From: Imbricaverruca yamaguchii
Lineage: Eukaryota; Arthropoda; Thecostraca; Neoverrucidae
Reading direction: 5' to 3'
NCBI GenBank assembly: GCA_034440575.1
Contig: JAOTOL010001508.1
Location: 1,258,001-1,322,000 of the forward strand
DNA length: 64,000 nucleotides
The translations under genes and the position numbers were made by a program. The first letter of the stretch is position 1. Every line of letters starts with the position of its first letter. Positions 45,369 through 56,220 of this stretch are shown in pieces. The notes below the pieces were generated by a model that was not told where the DNA came from, did no database searches, and saw only the letters and a list, made by a program, of their open reading frames with translations.

Positions 45369-45403
45369 CTGAAGCTGAGGCCGAGCACGCTGAGCGACGA
45401 CAT
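45369..45403 (-). CDS. Hr96: HR96-like receptor, distal alternative first coding exon (1b)
   Basis: From the ATG at 45401-45403 (context CAGCCATGT) the frame reads MSSLSVLGLSF and a split codon AG, followed at once by the donor GTGAGAAC. The 35-bp coding part ends in phase 2, exactly like exon 1a, so it can join the exon at 6284 in frame and give Ser-Val-Asp-Leu. The frame is open upstream to an ATG at 45727, so a longer N-terminus is possible. It sits in a second CpG-rich patch (about 45170-45720). Function of the 11-residue start is unknown. Evidence is phase, donor and composition only, so this is weaker than exon 1a. Confidence 0.45.
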
Positions 45404-45730
45404 GGCTGCGGCCGGCGACGTGGCGAGCGTGGCACGCGCTCGCCACACACTGACCGGCCGCCATCGGGTCACGTCTAGCGCCCACGCCGTCGGCCCAATT
45501 AGCGACGGACATCGACGCCGGCGAGACACTTTCACCGAGGACGGGGCCGCGCCGCGCGAGGGGACACCGGAGCCGGTCCTGCGGAGAAACGGCCGGCCGG
45601 GACCTAGTGGGCCTGGCTGCTGATGACCGCCTGGTGACGTCATGGGCACGCTGTGAACAGGCTCGTCGACAATTGGGTCACACGCGACTGCCATAAACGC
45701 CGCCCCGCCCCACCCTAGGGGGCACACTCG
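45404..45730 (-). promoter_or_regulatory. CpG-rich region upstream of exon 1b
   Basis: Dense CpG and GC content immediately 5' of the candidate distal exon. Composition returns to average beyond 45730. A promoter role is inferred, and no core element is identified. Confidence 0.3.
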
Positions 45731-46320
45731 TCTTTAGCACTCCGCCTGCGAGGTGTTTGAGGTAAGCTGCTCGTTCTGTATGGTGTGAGGGGGACTAGGA
45801 AGGTGCTAGTGCACTTTCACTGAAGGACAGGGTCAGATGATCCGTTCGATTTTACGACGAGATGTTTCCAATTACTAACCTCGTGGTTATTAATACTCTT
45901 ATTGGTGTTTATAGTAATGCTGTTCTCGACGACACCAGCGGAGGGGCCACATTGCCAGTTCAGTGGCGCCAACTGCTCGGCCACCACCGTACGTGTGCAT
46001 CTGTTGTCAGTAATGCGCACGAGCGCGAACCACCGTTTACTCTGGTGCATACTGCAGATATAAAAAGCCCAGTTTGGCAACCCGACCCGACCTAACTCGG
46101 CCCAACCCGACTCCACGACCATCCGATTGAGGCTTAAAGTTTCCCCTTTTGAATTTAGTAAAGCGTTTCACTATATAGGAAGACAGTGTAAGATAACCTT
46201 CTACTCATATTACAACATACAATGGAACCCAATTACCACTGGATATATTTCAGCTACGGAGCTTCATTAACCCTCAACAATGTCAACATTGTTGACGAAG
46301 GCCCGTGACCAAAATGTACC
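45731..46320. other. upstream sequence without recognised gene
   Basis: No supported feature. Confidence 0.5.
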
Positions 46321-46327
46321 CAGTGTT

Positions 46328-46350
46328 GGTTGGTTGGTTATTTGGGCTTG
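46328..46350 (-). mobile_element. possible 23-bp tail retroposon
   Basis: GGTTGGTTGGTTATTTGGGC plus TTG matches the terminal part of the B-type tail. It lies between 7-bp repeats CAGTGTT (46321-46327 and 46351-46357). At this size chance cannot be excluded, but the AACC-type end plus matched flanks agree with the longer copies. Confidence 0.45.
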
Positions 46351-46357
46351 CAGTGTT

Positions 46358-46913
46358 AATTCGGTTCTACTTTGTGTTGTAAAATGACACTAAGGATGTG
46401 TCACGTTGCTTGTTTACTTAGAATCATGCTCAGCAAAGCACTGCACCACATCAAACGCTTTATTACTTCATTGGAAACTAGACCCGCCATAAGAATGTGG
46501 AATTTTCCCGTTTTCATTCCGATATTTCCTTTGAACAAGCGTAACCTGCGTTCCAAGGATGAGCTTAGTGGGGGGCACTTTCCACACCCATGTAGCCTGT
46601 CAAAGATTGATTGGTCATTTTGGCTTTACGGCACACGGAAAGCGATGATCATTAAGCGTCCATAGCCAAGTATGGTTATGCTTCGGGATCAAATCTGATG
46701 AGGGCTGTAGACCTCTCACGAAGGAGGGGTGCAAGTCCATATTTTTAGATATATTTCAAAATGAATATGGAAAAGTAAACTTAACATTAACAGGGTACAA
46801 CACCAGGGGTCCAGATCATCACCACGACCCACCCGGGATCTCCAGTCATGGATCTGCAAGGATCCTTTCAAGCATCCATATTGCACAAATGTGATGAAAC
46901 ACCACAATAACGT
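46358..46913. other. upstream sequence without recognised gene
   Basis: No supported feature. Confidence 0.5.
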
Positions 46914-46921
46914 ACTGTAAC

Positions 46922-48170
46922 TAGAGGTGCGCTATATAATTCAAACACGTGTGAGCAGAGTTGACACCTGCAATCGACTGATTAGAACAAAATATGTACA
47001 AATCAATCCCCAAAAATTGATTTGTCCTGGAACCCATCAGTAGCGTTGAATTTGTGTTTTTCCAGCCAATCACAATGGAGTATTTTGCCAATATTTGTAG
47101 ATTGGCCCCCAGATGAGCTAGAGCCGCGAAACAAAAACGGGCGCATTGTTCGTTATAAGAGAAAACGTATGATACCAGGTTTTACAGCTTTCGGTAAAAC
47201 AGTGACCTTCCAGGTCAGGCCAATGACCCGAAATTGGCGAATATCGCGAAATTTTTTGTTTGTGTGGGCCACATAACAAAACGTTTTACAGTCGGAGATC
47301 TCGGAAAATAAGAACAGGACTCATTGAAGCCCTGTGAATCTAATGATGCCCTTCGTCGTTACTCCCTGTCAATTACACAGACCAGGTTAAGTTAAAACTT
47401 GTGATCGGCCGCAACCGCATAGCACATTGAGCCCCATGGCTATCATGAAATGAACCTGAATTATTCGGAATGGTGCATGAAATATTAAATGTGTTGCAAT
47501 ATTATTGAATTCAATATTATTCAATACTATTTAAACACATTTAATGTTAATGTTAATTTAATGTTAATATTATTGAATTCAATATTATTCAATATTATTT
47601 AAACACATTTAATATTTCATGCACCATTCATAATAATTCAGGTTCATTTCATGATGGCCCGGGGGCTCTATATGCCGTTACGGCCGGTCACGAGTTTTGA
47701 CCTGACCTGAACTGTGTAATTGAGAGGGAGTGACGACGAAGGGCATCATCAGAGTCGCAGGGCTTCATTGAGTCCTGTTCTTATTTTCCGGTGTCTCTAA
47801 CGGTGAAATGTTTTGTTATATGGCCCTCCCAAACAAAACGTTTCGCGATATTCGCTAATTTCAGGTCATTGACCTGACCTGGAAGGTCACTGGTTAACCG
47901 AAAACTGTGAAACCTGGTACCATTCGTTTTCGCTTATAACGAGCAATGCGCTCGTTTTTGTTTGGTGGCTCTAGCTCATCTAGGGGCCAATCTAAAAATA
48001 TTGACAAAATACTCCATTGTGATTGGCTAGAAAAACTAAAATTGATCGCCACTGATGAGTTCCAAGAAAAAAAAAATCATAATTTTTGGTTTGAAATTTA
48101 CGTATTTTGTTCTAATCAATCGATTGGAGCTCTTTACTCACACGTGTTTGAATTTTCTAGCGCACCTCTA
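46922..48170. mobile_element. foldback element of 1.25 kb with hAT-like ends
   Basis: Two long inverted arms of nearly 600 bp meet at an AT-rich centre (about 47490-47620). The ends are TAGAGGTGCGCTA and its complement, and the next bases (ATTCAAACACGTGTGAG) also match. Inner arm pairs include ATTCAGGTTCATTTCATGAT, GGGCATCAT and CAAAATACTCCATTGTGATT with their complements. The start TAGAG fits the hAT YARNG pattern. Flanks CTGTAAC and CTGAAAC suggest an imperfect 7-8-bp target duplication. No transposase frame is present, so it is non-autonomous. Confidence 0.75.
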
Positions 48171-48177
48171 CTGAAAC

Positions 48178-48690
48178 CTTGGCGCCCTACTCTGGGCAAT
48201 ACACAACAACTATATCTGTTAAAGAAAATATAACAACTATTCGGCATGTCATGGAATTCATACAGTTAGCTCATTCGACAGCGCTTCGAAATTGTACTAC
48301 GAATGTGTGCTCGAACCCAAGGAGCGAGACGTGCTCCTTTTAGTGACATTATGGACGACGCCGTATCACCTAGTTACTTCAGCTCTGCATACACGTCTCA
48401 AGACGTGTGGCTAATGGAACGCCAAAAGCAGTATCCTTAATAATGACACGAACGGAGACACATTCAGTCATACTGAGATTCCAACGCTTGTTCTCCCTCG
48501 TCTATTGCATTAGTCATGTCTATCGGCTGATGAGAAATGTGCCCATATACCATTGAAATATGGCACATAATTATCTCCTTCTGGTGATCTATTTTATGTT
48601 CTCCCGGATGCTCCAGGAGAATATCACGTTTCAATCGTCCCTCGTGAGCTTCATGTTTTCAGCAAGAGTACGCCGAACCGTTGCTGAGTT
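48178..48690. other. sequence without recognised gene
   Basis: No supported feature. Confidence 0.5.
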
Positions 48691-48909
48691 CAGTTGGTGG
48701 TGGTGGATTGGAGTTTATGGGCGCGTCGACATCAAGGGTCACTTTGCTCCCATAACTAAATTTTAATCACTCTACGGTGCTGCTATCATATCTCGCTATA
48801 TATCTTCACGGGTGGGGGTACCACGTCAAGGCGAGCTTCTCGAGTGAACGTAAAAATATTCCCAGACGCCACGCCCTCGGAGTCGTTCCCTGTAAGCATA
48901 CGTAAAGAG

Positions 48910-48955
48910 TTAGTTATTTGGGCTTTAGGGCGCATCGACCATGTTGATCATATAG
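48910..48955 (-). mobile_element. ultra-short tail retroposon, 46 bp, nested in LINE copy 2
   Basis: TTAGTTATTTGGGCTTTAGG followed by GCGCATCGACC and TTGATCATATAG lies between perfect 9-bp duplications CGTAAAGAG (48901-48909 and 48956-48964). LINE copy 1 at about 29100 has the uninterrupted sequence CATACGTAAAGAAGAGTCGG, which is the matching empty site. Confidence 0.85.
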
Positions 48956-49021
48956 CGTAAAGAGGAGTCGGTATTCAACCGCCCTAAAATCTCGCGTCGT
49001 AGAGGATCTAGTAGTGTACAG

Positions 49022-52000
49022 TAGGGTGTGTCGCCTGAACGGTTTTTCTTATGCATAGTGAAATTATCGTGCAGATCACCTAAAAAAAACCTGTGGTCGA
49101 AACCAAATCGAAATCAAACAATAAACAAAATATGCGACAGGCCGATAAAGAAACAAATTTGCCGGGCGCCCGGCGTTGAAGTCTCCAGTGATGGCGCTCC
49201 GTTGCGATTGGCATCCAACACCACGCGTCGGCCGCCGTCGGAGCGCCGCCGCGGCGCTGTGACGAAAAAGGCGGCAGTCGGTGCTGTGGATGACTTATGA
49301 ATGGATTCTGGTAATTCAAAAACAGATCAGGGGAGCCGGGATATATCTGATTGTAAAGATTAAACTTCACTGAAGGACTGATCGCTCCACTTTCCTTTGT
49401 CTGTGCTCTACCTTTCAGTGCTATATCATCATTCGAATAAATTGCGTACGCACTAACGGCACAAAATAGCTTCGCATGCCATACATCCCTGTTTTATTAA
49501 TCCAAGTCAATCCAAGTCTCCTGTTCATTTTCGTTACTCAAGTTTCAAGGGAAACTGGGATTATCAGCAGTAGGGACAACCTATTAACGAGGGCGACACG
49601 AGCCGGCGGCGATCGTCGCATGGCGCGGGGGAGGGGCTGGGATGGGGCGGGAGACGGCCGGCGCACGGTGAGGGTAGAGAACACAAAGAGCGAGACAGGG
49701 CAGGGGATGGGAGGGGGAGACAGGGGAGGGGAGGGCCGCCGAGACAAGGCAGTCGGCGACGGAGACCCGGCGAGACGGCCCGAAAAAGAGTGGTTTGGTG
49801 TCTGCAAGTTGTGCCCACTGCCTGTGAAGTGTGATATTACCTGCGTCGGTGTGATCGGGGTAAGAGTTCGAACATGAAGACCCGCGCTTCCACCAAAGGG
49901 CTTTTGGTTCCTTCTGAACTAAAAACAAACCGACTGCCCACGAGAATTGACGTTCTGAATTACTTGAGTAAAGTGAATAGAGACTCATGCGTTGCGAACA
50001 AAAGGTTGAAAGAGAGGCTAGCACCCCATATAAAGTTTGTCGCGGAAAGTGTGATGAAAATGTGGTGCTGCGAAGGAATACCAATTGTTGGGAGGCCCCG
50101 GGTCGAACATATGGTTCCAGAAAGCCGCGATCGCTACTTGCGATACATGAAAACTGCTGGAAAGAAGTCGGCATCACCAGGTGTACGTCCGTCCGGTGAT
50201 GAGTGGTTTTGAAAATCGTTTGATATAGCCCGCTGCAAATGTGCTGATATCGATAGCTGCAAATGTGCGATGGCCGACAAAGTGCCACGAATGGAGTTTC
50301 CCCTTGTCCAAGACCAGAGAGGACCTCGCCAAATGCAAATCCGCACCGCAGATATCCGTGAAACCACTCGTCGACGCGCCATGGACGAAAGGAGGCGTCT
50401 GACCGCCGAGAGAGTCACATCACCACAACCGGGACCTTCTGGAATGGCCCAGCTAGATTCTAATTCAGACCAAGATTCCGCCACAGATTCATCATCGCTC
50501 ACATCTGTAGTAAATGAGTCAGAGTATATGGTGAACAGTAACACGGACGAACTGCTAAATACGGCTCTAGCAGCAGACCGGTACGGAGTGTCTAATCGTG
50601 CGTGTGCTGCGATCATAAACGGTTTCCAAGTGGACATTGGTCGGATCACTTCTGACTATATGGACTGCATAGTGGATAGCAAAAAAGTATGGCGAGCAAG
50701 GGATCGGATTAGAAGAGAGGTAGTAGCCCAGAGCCATGAGGATCATGCAGGTCGTGTATCTGGTCTCTACTTCGACGGTAGAAAAGACGACACGCTTATG
50801 ACAGCCAGTTCAAAGAAGACGGAAGAGCACATTGTGGTTGTATACGAGCCAGACAGTGCATATTTAGGACATTTTACCCCACAGACTGGGAAAGCGGAGG
50901 ACATTTTTCAGGACCTGAACGCCGTGGCATATGAGTTTGGTGCGGATGTTTCTGTGCTTAGCTGTGACGGCACGAGAGTTAATACTGGCCAAAAAGGTGG
51001 TGTTATCCGTTTGTTTGAGCTCGGACAAAAACGCCTCGTCCACTGGTTTGTGTGCCAACTTCATGCAAATGAACTTAATCTTCGTCCAGTATTTAGCGAG
51101 TTAGATGGAGTCACAACAGGACCTAAGTCGTTTAGTGGGCTGATTGGCCGGGCTGCTGCAGGCGCAGTAGAAACCTTGCCAGTGGTCGATTTTGAGCCAA
51201 TCGATGGCGGAAATGTTTCAGAAATGACGCAGGAGATTCTCAGTGATCTAAGTTCAGATCAGGCTATTCTGTACAGTTTGGCGCGTAGTGTCCAGCCCAG
51301 TATATCAGATAGAACTGCGAAAATGAAGATCGGTCCACTAAACCACTCCAGGTGGCTGACTCTGGCGGCGCGAATTCTCCGGCTCTACAAATCAACCGAA
51401 CAGCCATCAGACAGTCTGAGAATGCTAGCGGAGTTCATCGTGTGCCACTATACTCCCATGTGGTTCTGCATCAAGAAGAACTGGAAATGTTCTGACGGTC
51501 CTGGCAATGCGCTGCACAGCGTGCAACTTCTCAAAAGTTTGCGACCTGAGATAGCGGCCATGATGCAGCCGGTAATACAGCGCAACAGCTACCGGTGTCA
51601 CCATGAGGCAGTACTGCTAGCAATGGCAGCGGGCCAAGATCAAGCCACACGGGAAAGGGCGGTCACTCAAATCCAGCAGTGTCGCAGAACTCAAGTCGAT
51701 ATTGATACTGACGAAGTGCGGAAGTTCAAGCTTCCAAAAGTAAATATGGGGGCAAACAGCATCATGGAGCTGATTGATTGGTGTAATGAGGCGATAACCG
51801 AGCCGCCCTTGACGCAACAACTGTCCGATGATGACTTACTAGACATCATCGCGAGTCCTCTCGAAGTACCGCCATACCCCGTGCACAGTCAGACGATGGA
51901 ACGGATGGTGAAAGTGGTGACCGAGGCGTCTTTGAAGGTAATTGGTGAAGAGACCCGCCACGGTTACATTGTGGCGAAGTTGAAACACAGGTCAGCAATG

Positions 52001-52766
52001 CCAGTGCTCAGCAGCAAAAAGGATTTCATGTCGGGTTTTCTGTCGAGCATGTAGACAAGTAGTACAGTTATAAAATGATAGTTCGTACAAAAAATGTGCC
52101 CGCTCGTACAAAAGGTGGCGTCGCTGTATGCCCGTCTCCTTCGGTTGTAGTGGAACGGAGCATGATGCCGATTTCGCCTGGTCTATTTGTCATAACAATA
52201 AGATATCAAGTGTCTCAGAATGATTTAATTGGTCTTCGATGTAAACAGACGAGGAATTTTGAAGATGTTCAAGCTTTCAAAAGGGAAAATATTAGCATTA
52301 TACGCCGATAGATCTACTAATTGAAAATGGAACGAACAAGCGACGTAAAGTGAACCTTTCTTTCATGCGTCAGATATCCAGGCAACTTATTAAGCGACTG
52401 GTGCTTATCAAAAGCCTTTTACCCCACTAAACACTTTCATTGAGTTTTATTAATGAGCTTCATCACCAGAATCCATTCATCAGTCATCCACAGCACCGAC
52501 TGGCGCCTTTTTCGTCACAGCGCCGCGGCGGCGCTTCGACGGTGGCCGGACGCGTGGTGTTAGATGCCAATCGCAACGGAGCGCCATCACTGGAGACTTC
52601 AACGCCGGGCGCCAGGCAAATTTGTTTCTTTATCGGCCTGTCGCATATTTTGTTTATTGTTTTATTTCGATTTGGTTTCGACCACAGGTTTTTTTATGTG
52701 ATCTGCACGATAATTTCACTAAGCAAAGTGCAATTTCCAAAAAAAGGTCCTTCGTGACACACCCTA
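49022..52766 (+). mobile_element. hAT-like DNA transposon 3, nested in LINE copy 2
   Basis: The 3745-bp element starts TAGGGTGTGTCG and ends with the complement of TAGGGTGTGTCACG. Inverted arms of 291 and 302 bp (49022-49312 and 52465-52766) match along their length, including CGTGCAGATCAC, GGTTTCGACCACAGG and CCAGAATCCATTCAT pairs. It is flanked by perfect 8-bp duplications GTGTACAG (49014-49021 and 52767-52774), which obey the hAT preference nTnnnnAn. LINE copy 1 retains a single GTGTACAG at about 29159, the empty site. One transposase gene is on the plus strand, antisense to the host LINE. Confidence 0.93.
49874..52054 (+). pseudogene. hAT-like transposase of element 3, one in-frame TGA
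   Basis: From the ATG at 49874 the frame runs 112 codons to a TGA at 50210-50212. It then stays open in the same frame to 52054, with an ATG at 50270 giving 594 codons. Just after the TGA is a Cys-rich segment CKCADIDSCKC, then KVPRMEFPLVQDQRGPRQ. Core motifs are YFDGRKDD, LSCDGTRVNTGQKGG (Asp in SCDG) and CQLHANELNL (C-x2-H). These have the order seen in elements 1 and 2 but low identity, so it is a separate subfamily. The C-terminus has HSQTMERMVKVVTEAS and ends in a KKDF segment. The ORF is otherwise intact, so decay is recent. The TGA could also be read through or spliced around; I have no evidence for either. Confidence 0.78.
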
Positions 52767-52949
52767 GTGTACAGCCAACTAAAACATGGTAGACGGTAAG
52801 CGGGTAAGAGCTGCGCGGACATAGAGGTCGGTCGTCACCGGTAAGCATGTAACTGTGTGTTGCGAATGTATGACCTATTCTCAATCGGCAGGGTATTACT
52901 TCTTCCCGGCGTTTGGTTCGGTGAGAGGACAGCCACTTTCCTAGTGTCG

Positions 52950-53480
52950 GTTTTAAAACTCTGGGCTTACTACACTTGGAATTCCAGGTTCATTGCCATT
53001 CTGACCGTATATTTGATAATATAGTAGGGTATAGATCCCTTGGAGGGAGCCGTAGATGGACCACACCGCCATTACCAACGGCGTGTTTGGCGGTAATGTC
53101 GGTAGCTTCGTTTCCCGCGAGTCCAACATGGCTGGGAATCCAACAGAACACGGTATTTCTGCGACGTCATCTAGGGATTTTACGACTTTGGTAATCCTCC
53201 GAACAAGTCGGTTATCCTGGTTAAAGGTGTTTGGTGCCAGGAGTCTGTGAAAACCACGTGTTTTGTGGACTGGTCTTTCTGTATAAAATAGAGGGCTTGC
53301 AGAATGGCATATACTTCGGCAGTAAAAATCGATGTTTAGGTCGGTAAACATAAAGATCGAACACCTTGTCTACTTACGAAAGCACACCCGACACCAGAGG
53401 CCGCCTTTGAGCCGTCTGTGTAAATGTGTGAAAATTCGTGATATTCGCGTATTTTTTCCAATGTTAACATGCGGAGTTCC
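52950..53480 (-). pseudogene. RNase H region of LINE copy 2
   Basis: Broken minus-strand frames give YTDGSKAASGVGCAF, a NTFNQDNRLVRRI segment and downstream PPNTPLVMAVWS in a shifted frame. They parallel the intact RNase H of LINE copy 1 base for base with several indels. Non-functional. Confidence 0.75.
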
Positions 53481-54249
53481 TCCGGGCTTACCTGCCCTTT
53501 CTTTGAGCAGGTTAGAGTCATGTCAGTTTTCACTGGGACAACATGCCAAGGGGGAGTGCTCGGAGTGATTACACGTGCTACGGAACGCGGCCAGATATTA
53601 CATTCTCGAAGAATCGAGGACATACGAGTGGAAAACGGTAATCCACGCTGAGTAATGTGACGTGCACTTGACGTCCTTGCGAAAATCCACCGATAGGCTG
53701 GATGGTTCCGGTTTTGAGCAACATTGTATGCGTATCTCGCGCCCAATAACTTACGGCGTAGTGCAAGAGGTGGCTCGTCTACTTCTACCATTACACTAGC
53801 AGCCGGTGAGGTGCGGAAGGCTCCAGTAACGATGCGAAGGGCTGAATTGTGGATCACATCAAGACAGCGCTTGGATGTGGCACTCGCTCCGTCATAAATA
53901 AGATCCATAGTCAATTTTAGAACGCACGAGCGATCGGTAGATCAGAAGCAAAACTGATCTGTCAGCTCCATATGAATACCTAGAAACGGTGCTCATTACC
54001 TGGAGACCTTTTGTACATTTGTTGATAAGGTCAGTGATGTGAGTTTTATATGTAACATGACGATCCATCCACACCACCAGAAACTTGACCGCAGGTCTGA
54101 AAGGTATGAGGTGACCGTTCATCCTTATCGTTGGGTCTGTGCAACGACGTTTCCGACAGAAGTGAATAGTGGTAGTCTTTGAGGTGGATAAAGATAAAAC
54201 CAGTTCTATCACACCACTCCATCAATTTCACAACAGTTAAATAATGGAG

Positions 54250-55540
54250 CTGTCTTTCCACCGTCCACACCGTACGAGAGGAGAACCATACTGTAAGATC
54301 ATCCACGAATAGCGCTCGTCTTGCCGATGTTGGCAGTTCATCACCCACATCATTAATGGCAATGGCGAACAGAGTCACACTCAATATACTTCACTGCGGA
54401 ACCCCATCAATCTGTTGGAAGGTGTCAGAGAGGTAGCCACCTATTCTGACCCAAAATGTTCTGTTTGTTTACAAAAAAATCGTCAAAAAAGCCCCATCGG
54501 GCATCTTATGCCTATTTGGTGCAACTTCATGAGGATACCATGACGCCATGCGGTATCATAAGCGCCGTCAACGTCGAAAAACATGGCAGCGGTATGACAT
54601 CGTTTCATGAAACTCAGGTGTACAACGGAATCGAGAGCTAAAATATGGTCAAATGTGCTACGATGTCTGCGAAAGCCACTCTGTGTCGAGGTGAGTACAT
54701 GGTTGTGTTCTAAAAACCACATGAGGCACAAGTTCACCATTTTTTTAAACAATTTGCAAAGAGAACAGGTCAATGATATGGGTCGATAATGAAGTGGGTC
54801 CTTTCCAGTTTTGTTTGGCTTGCAGATAGGGACGACAAGCGCCTCCGCCATGTCAATGGAAACGTTCCCCTTTCCCACATTTCGTTGAACCCTTGCAGAA
54901 GTGTGTTTAAAGCTGTAATCGGAAGATGTTTAATAATATCATTGTGTAAGGTGTCGGGTCCTTCTGCTACGTTCCTAAGGGTGCTTAAAGCAGCAGTCAG
55001 TTCGGAAATAGAGAATGGACTGTTGTAATTGGTAGAATCTATTGTAAAATCAAGAGGTAGTGCCTCACACCGGGGTTTGTATTCCCAGAAACGTCTACTG
55101 TTTTTATTCTTCGATTGTTCTGAGAAGGCCCATCCAATCTCGTTAGCAACATCCTTCGGATTAATAATATCTTGTCCATTTATGTGCAGTGTGGGGAGTG
55201 GGATACAGATAAGTTTGCCTGAGATACGTTTGATGCGGGACCACACCGATGACAGTGAGGTAGAACGGTTGAACGTGTTGACATAAGTTTTCCAGGATTG
55301 TCGCTTGGAGTCAGCAATTGTGCACCTCGCGTGTGCCCTTGCCTTGCGGAAAGCTACGAGATTCGCCATGCAGCTGTCACGATTGAAAATACGGAATGCC
55401 TTCTTTCTAGCACGTAATGCATCTCGGCATTTCTCAGACCACCAGGGGACTGGTACACGGCGTGGCGTGCCCGACGAAAGAAGAATATATTGCTGAGCAC
55501 TTCGTAATGTTGTGGTTGTAAACATCTCTATGGAAACCAA
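54250..55540 (-). pseudogene. reverse transcriptase region of LINE copy 2
   Basis: The frame from 55540 holds the linker (RFWEYKPRC), then shifts near 54870. The finger and palm motifs YRPISLTCSLCKLFKKMV and QSGFRRHRSTFDHI follow, then FFDVDGAYDTAW (first catalytic Asp). The catalytic FVDD lies in a third frame near 54310. Several frameshifts and stops break it, but all RT landmarks of the I/R1/Jockey group are present. Confidence 0.82.
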
Positions 55541-55599
55541 TACTTCGGAGCACTCGCCGAGTCTCTCCTCGACATCGGATTGGAAGGAACTTCAGTCAC

Positions 55600-56215
55600 C
55601 TTTTTCAAGAATCCACTTGGGGAGTCATCGACCAGCTTCCACACCATCAATAAAGCGAGTCCAAACGGGCAAATGGTCAATTGTACCTGGATCATCATAC
55701 ACCGACGACTCTAAACAGGGAGAAAGTTCAGGGCTGCAAAGCGTCAGGTCCAGCACAGAGGTCTGTCCTGTTTGCAATGTAATGTGTGTTGGAGTTCCAG
55801 TGTTAAGAACACCAAGTGGAAAATTCTGGATTATACGTTCCAATGCACGTCCACGACCAGTACTATTCGCTGAGCCCCAAACATGGTGATGTGCGTTAAA
55901 GTCACCGCATAAAATCAGCGGGGGAGCGAGCTGATTTACCACTTGCAGCAGTTCTGCAAGTAGAAAGATTGTTCCTGGGGGTAAGTATATGGAGCATATG
56001 TGGTAACACGGCGATTAATTGTTACCCGAGCAGCGAAAGCCTGGATGTTTGATCTCAGGTGTACTTGTTGGAAGGGGACTGAGTGGTGGACGGCAAGAAG
56101 CACACCACCATGTGACACAGTGTGGGTGACGACGTCCTTGCGTAAAACGGAGTAGTTTCTTAAATAAAAGGAAGCACCAGGAGATAGTTTGGTCTCCTGT
56201 AGGCATACTACGGCC
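55600..56215 (-). pseudogene. apurinic-type endonuclease region of LINE copy 2
   Basis: Reading on the minus strand, VVCLQETKLSPGASFYLRNY gives the catalytic QE motif at about 56190. HGGVLLAVHHSVPF follows, and LILCGDFNAHHHVWGS holds the GDFN motif near 55900. A SVLDLTLCSPEL segment and IDHLPVW (SDH-like motif) come next. A frame break lies near 55940. Loss of the N-terminus is caused by truncation at the TG tract. Confidence 0.82.
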
Positions 56216-56216
56216 G

Positions 56217-56220
<4 letters not shown>

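Larger units (their letters stand above)
48691..56220 (-). mobile_element. LINE copy 2 (I/R1-like), split by a nested transposon
   Basis: On the minus strand this copy has an endonuclease (56215-55600), reverse transcriptase (55540-54250), RNase H (about 53450-52950), a knuckle-like segment (52850-52800) and the same 3' untranslated region and A-type tail (48691-48760) as copy 1. A hAT-like element (49022-52766) and a 46-bp tail retroposon (48910-48955) are inserted in its 3' part. The 5' end is cut near a (TG)n tract at 56231-56292, so ORF1 is absent. No convincing target duplication was found for the LINE itself. Confidence 0.8.

Noticed and set aside
49538..49818. Antisense Pro/Arg-rich frames inside hAT-like element 3
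   Set aside because: GC-rich purine stretch gives low stop density on the opposite strand; no conserved motif.
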